A DNA stretch of 64,000 bases from Gibbula magus. Taxonomy: Eukaryota > Mollusca > Gastropoda > Trochida > Trochidae. Below, piece by piece: positions 37,601 to 47,626 of the stretch. A program made the position numbers and the translations under genes. Numbering within the stretch: position 1 is the stretch's first letter; every line of letters begins with the position of its first letter. The stretch is taken from positions 51,797,201 through 51,861,200 of the forward strand of contig OW388293.1 of assembly GCA_936450465.1 (NCBI GenBank). The letters are read 5' to 3'. Below the pieces are notes generated by a model. The model saw only the letters and a program-made list of their open reading frames with translations. It had not been told where the DNA came from and did no database searches.

Positions 37601-40054
37601 TGACTACGGATATTTGGGTCGTGTAATAGACTGTTTTAACCTCTCAGTAAAGATAAAGAGTATAATGTTGTTTTTTTTAAATAAAAAAGGTGAACATATA
37701 GAAAATAAGAACAGGAAGATTTTCTGGATAACAACTTCTTTAATGTGAAAATACTTCTGGATAACAACTTCTTTAACGTGAAAATACTTCTGGATAACAA
37801 CGTCTTTAATGTGAATATACACTTCTGGATAACAACTTCTTTAATGTGAAAATACTTCTGGATAACAACTTCTTTAACGTGAAAATACACTTCTGGATAA
37901 CAACTTCTTTAATGTGAAAATACTTCTGGATAACAACTTCTTTAATGTAAAAAACAACTTCTTTAATATAGAAAATACAAAAAGCGTGTTACAGTGCCTT
38001 TAAAACGGTCGTATTTAAACTGGGACTGGTTAGTGTTCACTTTAATATAGATGGTATTCAAAGAGTTTCTCGTCAAAACACTTTCATATCTAAATTCCAC
38101 ACACCTTTATATAATTGAATTCGAATTCAATCACAGAGTAAACATGAAGGTCGACTATAAATTAAAATATCAGATGTTTTCAAAATATTACCTGACTTGA
38201 GAGCGAGAGATGGCGCATACAGAACAAAGGATAGATACACAATCTGGAAGAATCCACATATATTTGTAAATGTGTTTTGAATGTAAGTAAATTTGAATGG
38301 ACTTGCAACAGAGGACACGAAGAGTGTTTAATGAGTGAACAATCAACCATTAGATGAATGTTAGATAAAATTATTCGTTTGATCACATGAAAGAAATCCC
38401 ACATAAATGTAAGATTGCTTTAAAACATATTTCGCTTGGGAAGTGTCGTTGGATCACAATACAAGTTTGTTAAATAACTTCACATAAATGTAAGATTTCT
38501 TTAAAATATATAATATTTATTAGAATACAAAGGTGTTTAGTTTACACACAGTTTGAAAGATCCAGTTCATAGTAGCTACAACTGTCACCAGTTTTCCAAA
38601 CCGCATCTCCAGGTACTGAAATAGATTACAGTTACAAGTGTGTGTTACTTCATGTGTATAGAGGGGGTTTATCATCTCAGTACATTTGTATGTAAATTTA
38701 CATATACAAATTATGTTTCGTATCTAGATGGATGTCAACGTATCGATAATGTTCTGTGACTCATTTAGCATTCCCATTAAACTTTCTCTGAATTTTGGTA
38801 TGATGCAAAAAATCTGAAACTGAATCGGAAATGTTGAACTTTATTTTCTCATTTTGACAGAAAGTGAAGTTTTTTAAGTTCGCAGAGCTCAAACTTCAAC
38901 GATTTAACCTTGTTGAATTGAACAGTATTGTAAAACTTTCATCAAATTAGTTAAATGTGTACGACAATGGAAGACGAACATGTAAACAATTTGATGACGT
39001 CACTGCAGCTGCATCCCGAGAGTTTGTTCACCTACATGTGTTTCTCAGTGCAAATATCAAATAAAATGGGATGACATTAGTGGTTTTTTTTTTCATTTTT
39101 GTTTCGAGAAAAGGATAAATGAACATTCCATAAATTACTCTTATCTTAAACTTCGTAGTAAGTAGTAACAGTTTTGGCAGGTATTTGTAGTGACCATGAG
39201 TCAAAATTTTAAAAACTGCAGTTGATATGTTCTTTATAAAGATTATTACCCGAGGAAGTGTGTCATATGACTTTTACGAAACGAGTGTGAATGTGTGTAT
39301 TGCCCGAGCGAAAGCGAGGGCTATGCATAAATTTGCACGAGCTTCGTAATAGTCAAATGGCACACTTGTAATCAATGTAATCATTTCTTATTACCGATTT
39401 TAGTTCATTTGCATCGCGTTAAATCAGGAAACGGTTAACTTCTCTTGCGGCGGTATGCTACAGTGACGTCACGAACATTCGTTTCCGACTTTTTATGCTA
39501 AAGGTCGAAAACTTGCACACGTGAAAGTTTCAAAATGATCATTGTACATGTGGATATAGGATGATTCCTTATAGTTGATGTAATTTAATTGACGTGACGA
39601 TGACAGCCAAATTATATATGTGCACTAAGATACACACGTACATGTAGGTGAAGAAACTTTCGGGATACAGCTGTATGAACCAAGGACATACCTCATAGAT
39701 GCTGGTCACTCCCAGATTATATATGAACGGGTTGAAGACATGCGCTGACACCCCTATGGAGAACACTAAGCCGAACATTAACCAACAATACATTGTATTG
39801 TAGTTGTAGACTTCCGCCGGAACTCCCAACAAGGACAAGGCCGACAGAAAGGTCACGCCCAACGACAAGGATACCGGAATTAAAGCCATTCTGCCCCCTC
39901 CTGTCAACACTACTGAAGGATTGATATTATTCCTGTCTTTAATGGCAAAAAAGATACCAATAAAGAGCGAAACGGATAACGTTATACCCAGCACAACGAA
40001 ATCAGCAGGGCTGAATATCTTGATGACTCCCGTTTCTATACTCGCTGTCTTCAT
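25696..40054 (-). CDS. SLC5-family sodium/solute cotransporter (SMCT/SMVT-like), copy 2, complete, 15 coding exons
   Basis: Exons in transcription order: 40054-39692, 38615-38550, 38243-38192, 37334-37267, 36015-35861, 35422-35282, 34050-33918, 33258-33170, 30896-30781, 30426-30359, 29840-29754, 29300-29128, 28039-27936, 26736-26618, 25803-25696. All have AG acceptors and GT donors with compatible phases. They total 1842 nt (613 residues plus stop), close to the roughly 610 residues of vertebrate SMCT1. Diagnostic segments are LLGVPAEVYNYN (exon 1), LYAPSLAL (3), GGMKAVLWTDSFQ (5), FNPDPGRRHSFW (6), LPLFVMDVLG (8), SSGINALAAVT (9), DGPLLGVFLLGMFFPHAN (11) and YLLYSCVGACVTVVVGYT (13). Exon 12 has an extracellular-type loop with NAT, NMT and NST glycosylation sequons. 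The tail is acidic/charged and ends NTSV, a class I PDZ-ligand pattern. The family couples Na+ entry to uptake of monocarboxylates or vitamins. Start choice: the ATG follows a splice acceptor at 40063-40065 and matches copy 1. Exon 2 uses a GTGTGT donor and exon 6 a GTCAGT donor, as in copy 1. Exon boundaries are by eye; the exon 10 boundary could be off by a base. Confidence 0.92.
26830..27105 (+). mobile_element. Interspersed repeat with GATGAGCTAAAA end, copy 3 (short)
   Basis: Two degenerate 141-bp-type units ('gggtcaccaaatcttcaatttagaat', 'gaagaagatgaaaatagg'), then GGACGCCGGACACCGGGCC and the end GATGAGCTAAAA. Lies in intron 13 of SLC5 copy 2. Confidence 0.6.
28428..29040. mobile_element. 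About 0.6 kb element with CTGCTGAACAAAAGTTT ends
   Basis: CTGCTGAACAAAAGTTT at about 28433-28449 is mirrored at about 29018-29036, giving inverted ends. The flanks on both sides carry similar sequence ('acacgtgcc..ccatacgttcatttgagaat' at about 28344 and 29061), suggesting a local duplication around the insertion. Short open translations inside show no family similarity. Lies in intron 12 of SLC5 copy 2. Confidence 0.5.
29930..30190. mobile_element. Fold-back MITE with long central hairpin
   Basis: The centre 30037-30092 is a 28+28 inverted repeat with two mismatches around TTAGCGCTAA. Outer arms GGCATAACTCG (about 29939) and CGAGTTATGCC (about 30159) plus CCCCC/GGGGG pairs extend the palindrome to about 260 bp. 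Lies in intron 10 of SLC5 copy 2. No coding content. Confidence 0.7.
30540..30682 (+). mobile_element. SINE fragment, copy 3, opposite orientation
   Basis: Body matches the reverse complement of the SINEs at 11695 and 12040 ('caatgcatagccat..gcggactttctccctgcaataatac', 'tactcttgaaag'), ending in CCTAACCTCACCTC. The tRNA-like head is largely missing. Lies in intron 9 of SLC5 copy 2. Confidence 0.6.
31822..32377. mobile_element. MITE family B, independent copy
   Basis: Left end ACAGCTGTATACCGTAGTTT, right end the inverted counterpart near 32320-32377 (GTAGGTGAACAAATCTTCGG). The arms are about 50 bp. Interior has the family's 'acagttttggcag..tttgaagtgaccagggg' segment. In intron 8 of SLC5 copy 2, a position with no counterpart of exon 1, so it is an independent insertion. 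Partial copies lie near 27540-27630 and 56472-56705. Confidence 0.6.
33993..34290 (-). repeat. 93-bp tandem duplication covering the exon 7 splice acceptor
   Basis: Starts of AATCATATTACACAGCAG at 33993, 34086, 34179 and 34272 give an exact 93-bp period. Each unit contains the first bases of exon 7 of SLC5 copy 2 (encoding ALWVNLVIL), the acceptor, and upstream intron. Unit 1 is the real exon start; units 2 and 3 are upstream decoys that run into an in-frame TAA in the next unit if read as exon. Confidence 0.85.
37373..38004. mobile_element. MITE family C (TTAAAGGGGCTGTAGCACGT ends), copy with internal satellite
   Basis: Left end TTAAAGGGGCTGTAGCACGT (37373) and right end GCGTGTTACAGTGCCTTTAA (about 37985-38004) form inverted termini. 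Other copies are at 45744-45955 and 60068-60592. The interior right half is a 33-bp tandem repeat (separate entry). Lies in intron 3 of SLC5 copy 2. Confidence 0.65.
37716..37970 (-). repeat. 33-bp tandem repeat
   Basis: About seven units containing TCTGGATAACAACTTCTTTA plus an 'atgtgaaaatac' tail, period 33 bp with a few 2-bp insertions. Translated on the minus strand it gives an 11-residue FHIKEVVIQKY repeat, which is a consequence of the period being a multiple of three and is not evidence of a gene. The same sequence occurs once at 42630-42665, next to a ribozyme-like motif. Confidence 0.8.
39005..39675. mobile_element. MITE family B in SLC5 copy 2 intron 1, with a nested fold-back MITE
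   Basis: Same gene position and ends as 9208-9718 in copy 1 (GCAGCTGCATCCCGAGAG left, CCGAAAGTTTCTTCACC inverted at the right). It is about 160 bp longer than the copy 1 element. The extra length is explained by a nested family A fold-back MITE at 39243-39494 that the copy 1 element lacks. Confidence 0.65.
39243..39494 (+). mobile_element. Fold-back MITE, family A, copy 2
   Basis: Arms GAAGTGTGTCATATGACTTT at about 39258 and the mirrored sequence near 39340-39370 surround CGAGCGAAAGCGAGGG. The outer right part CAGTGACGTCACGAACATTC matches the reverse complement of about 464-490. Inserted into a family B MITE. Confidence 0.6.
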
Positions 40055-42619
40055 TGTTGCTGCTGAAAAAAACAGAAAAAGATTCCACAATTCGTATTTA
40101 TTTATTCATTTATTTATTTATTTATTCAAATCCTTGGCAAACACATACGACAATATCAAACATATATCGACCACTGGACCAAGAGTTTTTTTAAAACGAG
40201 AAAGAATAAATATAGCCACAAGTGACGATAAAAGGATTCAGCGATATATGCTGATAAGATATATAAGAAAAATTAGGATTGCGTCATAGCAATAATTCTA
40301 CAGGCGCCATGGCAACCTTTTCTCGCGGTGGTTTTGCATTATACGTTACTGAGAAAGTATGATTTCGTGAAAATTAAAATGGCGGCTAAACCACTTGACC
40401 TACGAAGTCGTCATCATTTACTTTTTTGTCACAATGACACTGTCCATCGTTTAAAATAAGTTGCAGGTCTCTCAGTGCATTTTGGATAAATTGTCCCCTG
40501 TTTTTATCATACAGAAAATTCAAACGGCGACTTAACCACAATGACATTGGTTGTCATTTAAAACAAGTTGCATGTCTCTAGGTGCATTTTGAGTGAATTG
40601 TCCTATGTCAAAATCGCAATACCATGATACCGATACCTACGGATTTCTCATGATTTACTTTGTTCGTCACAATGACATTACAAGATGAAGGTCTGTAGTT
40701 CTATTTTTAATATTTTGCCAATGTTTAAAATTTTAATTTTGAAAAATATCAACATGAAAAGGATGTTCTAAAATCTTTCGCAAAATGTTTCATATTTTTG
40801 TGTTTCGAATTGTTCCCTTTTTGACAATGATGAATGTTGATCGTTAGGCAAACGCTAGTCATGTTTCCATATGACACGGAACATAATTCCATGGACGAGA
40901 GCTTATGCAACATGGCTCTTGCTCTTGATGCATATCGTGTATGTGTACACACTGATCTCCAACAGTGACAGGATCAGTGACAGTGGGGCCATTTAGACTC
41001 AGTGATGTCAATATCATCTCTGCATGTCACAGAAACGTTTTGCCCTTGGCCATTGGCCTGTGGGGGTCTTTACAATTTCAACCGTAGCGTAGGTTCACAT
41101 GAACCTTAGTTCCTATCCTTCTCCTTATTCATTATCTCTATCTATATTATTGGCATTAAAATGAGTTGTTTATTCCTGTGTTCGCGGAAAAGGACATTGA
41201 ATTTGAATAAAGTGCGTCCGAAATGCGTCTGATGAACATTTCTTGATGATACAATACTGCAGATGAAGGGGGCATGAGTAGCGGATTAGGGGGGAGTTGT
41301 GCCTAATTGATGAATGTTTGGTCAATCAGGGTTTGTGGGGTCAAAGCGGGACATCTTGAAGAACTTCAGCCCTAGTTGTTGCTTCTTCTTATATAAAAGA
41401 CCCCTGGAAACCAGTTGTTACCTGTGGGATGTCAGGTTTTTACGTGGTGAAAAACGTTCAGTGACCCCCTAATATTATTTCTGAATTCGTTTGTTTATTC
41501 AATTGCGCACATCAAATTACAATTTTAGCAATATCTTTAATATGTGTTTCAGTAAACAATCCTGTTGAATATGCATTTTTTTTTATAAACTTGCCGTTTT
41601 TACGTAAAAAGTGACTAATTTAATTGAATGTGTTTCCCTTATATAACAGTGTCATTTATTTTCAAAACATAGATATGCTTTGTGTTCGTGTATGTGGTTA
41701 AATTGTATCTGAACGAATTTTGAGTTTAATCGTTGTAAGCGCGCGTAGTTTGCTGACAGGGGTATTACTATTAATGGCGATAACTCTTTAAATCATTCTG
41801 TGACCCCCAACTTTTCTTAAATTTTGGATAAAAGACATAATAAACTTGCTTTTTGGAAAAAATAAGCGAATTCTAAAATATTTATATAAGGATAAATCGT
41901 AAAGTTGATATCCTTATACGCAGCGCATTTATCTAAAGTATCAATTAGTGGAATAAATCTTGTTTTGGTTTGACTGATATAGTGTTCTTCACATCATTAC
42001 GTGGTATAACATAACTTACATTTTTGGCAGAGCAGTCCAGTGTATGATGTACATAAAAATATGTTTTCTTTTGTTTATAGGTGCCACAATTTCCCCGATC
42101 ACTTGGATACCCTGTAGTTCTCCAGGTCTAATCTTGCCTTCGTCGCTATCCTCTTCACGTTTTTATTCTGTCGTTTCCTCTTGATACTTGTGAGAGTCTT
42201 TCATTATTTCTTTCATTTTTTCATCTGAATGACGGATTAATTTGTTCTGACGGATAACATTGAATAATCCGGATTTCGGCTTGTGGGTAGAAACAAAGGC
42301 AATATCATGATTTTGATTATCAATATTGTCTCTTACTGATAAAAGAGATTTCCTGTCTATAGTGTCTTTGCCTTGATGATCTCGACGTAAGCAATAGCTA
42401 AGCTCAGGAAAGCTCCAAGTTGTCTCAAATATGTGTGAAGTTCCCACAGGAATGCCTTATCTCAAGTTTTGGACATAATTGTTTAGACATTCATTAAAAG
42501 CAAAGTATATATAGATACACACATACATACACATATGCAGTTAAAGGAATAATAATTATTATTATTGAACCTGTAATTGTATCAGGTCTTTGAAGGGCAT
42601 TTAAAAGTGGTATACATAA

Positions 42620-42715
42620 GAACAGGAAGAGTTTCTGGATAACAACTTCTTTAATGTGAAAATACACGACGTTTCGGAGCACATACTCACTCCTTCATCA
42701 ATCTGTAATTGTAGC
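42620..42715 (-). repeat. Penelope-type terminal fragment with hammerhead-like core (candidate)
   Basis: On the minus strand 42715-42655 reads TTGATGAAGGAG, a 10-base loop, CTCCGAAACGTCGTG, then the 33-bp motif also found at 37716-37970. TGATGA + GGAG/CTCC stem + GAAAC is the layout of a hammerhead ribozyme core, as known in long terminal repeats of Penelope-like elements. Two departures: the first core base is T rather than C, and an extra A precedes the stem. A related but more diverged copy is at 63545-63620. Candidate only. Confidence 0.35.
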
Positions 42716-44959
42716 ATTGTGTAAAAAAATCATGATGGCGATGTGTAAAAACGATATGTGAAAATATCACCTTTGACGAGCAAGCATGGCTTTTCCACGA
42801 AGATAAGGGTTTCTATGTCCCTGGCGAGGGGTTGAATCGTTAGTCGTGTTAGTAAATTACACGAATAAAATAGGCTAAAGAAAAACAATAACCCCCGCAA
42901 GTATACATGCGACTTTCACAAACTTGTTCAGTAACACGGACATCCGTATTGTTTTTTGTATGAAATGTTTGCTTGTGTCATAAAGTATAAACTCCTACAA
43001 TAAGTGAACAAACTATATACTTACGTTCGAGCAAGAACCTGCAGCTAAGCTTCAACAACTCTTGTCTCTAAACTGTATTCGACATGGAACCACGTACCTG
43101 TCACGTCCAACGATCATTCACTTGGCTGTCGTGTGTAGTGCAGTTGCACTTCACATTCGTTGCATGTAGGTGGATTAGTTGATAAATGATGGACAGTTTT
43201 ATTCACTATTATATTTTGACATCTCATGCGTGATGAAAACGTTTGTAAAGTTGTTGAAAATGCAAATTTTATCAAAGGTGAACGCCAGGTCAAACATTTA
43301 AACCAATTATTAACTAAGGCTAATTTTGATATAAACAGTACTTCTCCAGAGTATGGAACATGTCCATATTTACTAGAAGGTTCCAGTGTAAAATTGAAGA
43401 ACCAACCCGAGCTTTTATGTGCGCTTCAATACTGACTGTTCAGTAAAAAAACCCATTATATATGTCATTGTTTGTGAAGGGTCTTCTAAAAAATGGGTAC
43501 ATTAATAACAAATAATATGTCCAGAGACTCGTTGTATACCACTGAGTGCCCACTTGGATACATCTTCACAACGTCACAGGCGTAACGAAAAGATTTCCAT
43601 ATCTTCTCCTTCAGCCTTGACCTCAACCCTCGCATTTTCAGTGCTAAGAATTTAACGTACTGCAGGCTAATCGGATAAGCCAATCAGAAGACAATTGTGT
43701 TGCCTTTGTAACTGTTTCGATCGTTGCTTATTTTGAATTGGTTCCGAATGTAAACGGCGATTTCATTGGCTGTATGTTAACAGATGGTAAAGGACTTAAC
43801 TCGTGATTACAATAGGTGTCGCTGATTCATTTCACCACTCCTGCCTAGGTTGAAGGCAAGGTGAAAAATGGAGAGACCTCGATACATTTTCACCTTTCCG
43901 CGGGAAGATGATTTGTATATTGCCGTAACACCTGTAATAGCTTCATGTAAATATACGTGCTTCATGTAAATATACATTAATTTGAGAAATGACAAAACAA
44001 ACATTGTGCAGTGCATAGTGAGGCAAAACTTATTGTGATCAAGCAGTGCCAAAACATGTTCATCTTGAGTTGAATCTACCGAGCAAAAACTTATAAATAC
44101 TTTATAATATTACAAATATCCACATTTCACAAAGGCAGTTTGAGTTACATATTCATTTAACCGAACGTCGAACTTCCCTGTTCCAAAATGTGACTTGTGT
44201 AAAGGTTTTTTTTAGAATTAGCTGCTTAATATTCAGTTAAACTCTCCATTTAATATGATTCGCCATTTGCAACCGAGCGGAAGGGATGCAACCTTTTTTT
44301 TGTAACAATGACACACCAACATAAAATGAAATTCACTTTCAATAAGGTTATCTTTGCATATCATCCATAATCTATTTGATCTGGGTTGGTTTACAGTGTC
44401 TACCGATTTCAATTTGGAGACGGTGTGAAGAACATCTGAATTTACCAAAAGGTTGATAGAAATTTTTAAATGATCTATTTTTAATGTAATTTTTGTTTGG
44501 TATAAACATGTTTTCCTTCAAATTGTTTAAATGTCTAACTTGGACTGGATAGAACAATTAAAAAACAAACAAATCTGAGTGCCGTTAGGGGTTCTATAGT
44601 GTATACGTAGGACAACCGATGTCTCGCTAATCCCAGTCACGCCATCTCGTTTCATGAATTCTTACGACTTGATATCAATATAAGGTTCTTCAGTTGATAT
44701 CTGTGGTAAACACATGTTAAAACAACATATGTTACTTTCAATACAACTTATTACAGTTTCTGATGATATCTGCAAACGGCTCATTAAGTCAAATTGAATC
44801 GACCAGGCGTTATGGCTGATAACGTCGAAGCATGTTTGTAAATATACACCAAGGCGACCCGATTTTATTATGGAAACCCGAGATTCCATAACTGACCAAC
44901 AAGAATAACATAAGTGAGAAGTTCAAATTCTAGATTTCCCATGGGCCGGATTTCCCATG

Positions 44960-45440
44960 GGCTAGATTTCCCATGGGCCAATGTTGACTTTGGCAAACAC
45001 ATAATGTTTGTGAAATGTTGACTTTGGAAAAAAAAAAAAACGTTTGTGAAATGTTGACTTTGGAAAATAAAATAATGTTGTTGAAATGTTGACTTTGGAA
45101 AAACTTTAATGTTTGTGAAATGTTGACTTTTAAAATATTTATTGACTTTGGTGGAAGTGTTACTTTGATAAAATATTGACTTTGGTGACATGTTGACTTT
45201 TAATACATATTTTGAGTTGTTAGTAAATTTTAGTGAAATGTTGTGTAGTATAAGTTTAACTTATATAAAATGTTAACTTTGGTGATATGTTGACTTTGAT
45301 CACATATTGACTCTGGTGAAATGGTGACTTTTAAAATATTTTTTGAGTTAAGCGAATTGTTGACTTATATTAATTATGTTATGTTAATTTATTGACTTTG
45401 GTAAAGCTTATATCATGAAATATTAATATTTCTATTTTAT
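44960..45440 (-). repeat. Degenerate short tandem repeat, TGTTGACTTTGG-type
   Basis: Repeated TGAAATGTTGACTTTGG blocks at about 30-45 bp spacing, from the GGGCCAATGTTGACTTTGG start to about 45440, increasingly irregular to the right. Immediately left is a three-fold ATTTCCCATGGGC repeat (44933-44978). No coding meaning. Confidence 0.65.
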
Positions 45441-45743
45441 TGACTTTGGTGAAGTCACCTGTGATTGTGGATTCCACTTGTGATTGTCATTTAATAAACC
45501 TTCTCATGTACAATAACACCTTTTATTCAATCACAGTCCTGAAGTGGAAATGAACATCACTCGGGAAATATCACGCGGCAGTCAAATGTTGTCGCATTAC
45601 TGTACAGCCATCCACAAATATATATTTTATTATTCATGGATATGTTAAAACATCATATGTTCAACTTTAAGCACATCAATACAACATTTGTAGTAGAGTG
45701 GTCAGATGCTGTTTATGTGTACATCTTTTCAGAAGGTAGCAGT

Positions 45744-45955
45744 TAAAGGGACAGTAGCACGTTTTTTCACTCAAATAAGTCGATGAAAAATAATGTCAGC
45801 AATACTGAAATACACATATCTCTTCGAAAATTCATGTTAAAAAATGAGTGTACATGGTTCAGTAAAGCCATATTAATGACATAAGCTATCATTATAAATG
45901 GGAAATTTAAAAAATGTTTTTTTGTGTACAAAATACGTGCTACAGCCCCTTTAAA
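45744..45955. mobile_element. MITE family C, short copy
   Basis: Left end TTAAAGGGACAGTAGCACGT and right end ACGTGCTACAGCCCCTTTAA are near-perfect inverted termini around 170 bp of AT-rich sequence. TTAA at both ends could include the target site. Confidence 0.75.
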
Positions 45956-47626
45956 ATTAAGTGTTCACGTTATTTGTTTTGTCGCACCCTTTGGGCATTT
46001 ATGTTAACGTAAGTTAGTTCCGATTCCCTCAACCAAACCCAATGTCATTGCGAGCCATGGTTCTTGGTGAGTATATTGTTATGAGGAAAGTGTCATTCTG
46101 TGAGTATGGGAGAGTGCCATTGTCATTCATCAGCAAGAAGTAAGTGGTACATAGGTGCAAAATGAGGAACAACTAAACGCTTGAAAAGGTTCAAAATATA
46201 TTGTTGACTTGAAGGTATTATGACTTAGTTAATTTAAAGTACACGATACAAATGAAGCTCAGATGTTATTGAAAGGGTCTTATGCGGGCCTTTAAGTGGT
46301 TGCAACATTCGGCGCAGAGATAGGTGCATGGTGGAGTTCGAATCTAAGTCTTCACCACAAAGATATGTACTATTGCAGATAGTGTGATCTTAAATACATG
46401 TGTAATAATGTAACTGTGTAAGTCAGTTATTGTTTATATTATGAAAATAACTGCCTTTAAATTGAAAACAAAGAATGTTATTGTGAAGTTTATTTGATCA
46501 AACATAGACATTGATCTTTAAGTGAGATCGATGGGTTGTGGAAAAGGTTGTCAAAAACTATTCAAAATATAATAATTATAACACATATTTTATGTGCGCA
46601 CAAATCCACGCTCATAAGCATGCCAATGGCGCTATATCACACACTACTCATGGAATGATTAATGCTTTAAGATTAAATATGTAAGTATACAAATGCTAGA
46701 ATGAATAAAGTAACACAGACATATATATGATAAAGTAACATACGTCATGCCACTCGTTGTTTCAAATGGGGAGAGTCACATCGATGTATTCTACCAGAGT
46801 TATTCCCCTTACTCAAAGGACACTAACGTACTCTAATCAAGTGACAAGGACACAAGAGACGCTACACGCGAAAACCATGCATTCATGCATATGTGTATAT
46901 ATCCATAACGTTTAATTCACTGTGTGATATGTGCTTCAATTCAAATCCATATTTTAGTTGAACGTTTATATTGGAGGTCGGAGTTCGAATCAAGGCCTTG
47001 TCAATCCAAAGTAGTTGCTGTTTTCACGTTTTGCGCCCACGAGAACAAACAGAATGGTTATACACTGCTGCTAGGGGTGCTGGTAGACCTAAATATACAT
47101 GTATATGTATAATTTATTACAATAATTATAATGTAAATGGTAGTTATAATGTATAACTGTTCAAGGATCTTACATTATTATGCCAGGATGGTGTTCATAT
47201 AATATTATGGAATGGAATGTCTGATTATGTTGGCATTGCAAACCCAACATTATCCCTCGAGAAATACACATTTTGAGTGGGTATGACCAGCTGATTGGGA
47301 TCCAACTGAAAGAGACAGTCGAAGAATTAGAATAACTCACAATCCAAAGCTGAACATCACGTCATACAATGTTTGATAAAAAATAACATTTGCAACCAAC
47401 AAATTCAAAATCATTTTTTAAAACTTATCATTAATAAATAATTACAAAGTTTATATTCTTTATGATAAAGCATTTCTAATATAAACAATATGACAACGTT
47501 AAACTCGACATATTCTCATAATGCAGGTTATGAGAGGAAAAAGAGGCATCCGTTATTCTTGGTTCTTTTATCAAAATAATATCATAATAACAAATAAGAG
47601 GAAACAACATGAAATTAATTTAATTA

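Larger units (their letters stand above)
40063..47626. other. Region between SLC5 copy 2 and the third gene: no supported gene
   Basis: 40063-40750 matches the upstream sequence of copy 1 and includes 'aaaatggcggctaaacca..tgacctacgaagtcgtc' repeats. A non-coding first exon and promoter of copy 2 should lie here but could not be placed. 40750-42150 and 42800-44900 are AT-rich with nothing recognised. A minus-strand ORF at 42447-42163 contains IAFVSTHKPKSGLFNVIRQN, possibly a retroelement fragment (weak). Repeats near 42600-42720, 44960-45440 and 45744-45955 have separate entries. 46290-46400 and 46960-47010 each contain GAGTTCGAATC, a B-box-like motif, perhaps SINE fragments. Confidence 0.55.

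Noticed and set aside
37604..37890. ORFs with FHIKEVVIQKY repeats
   Set aside because: A 33-bp satellite translated; period is a multiple of three, no other coding evidence.
42163..42447. 94-codon minus-strand ORF as a host gene
   Set aside because: No splice context or conserved domain; faint resemblance to retroelement sequence only, near a Penelope-like terminal fragment.
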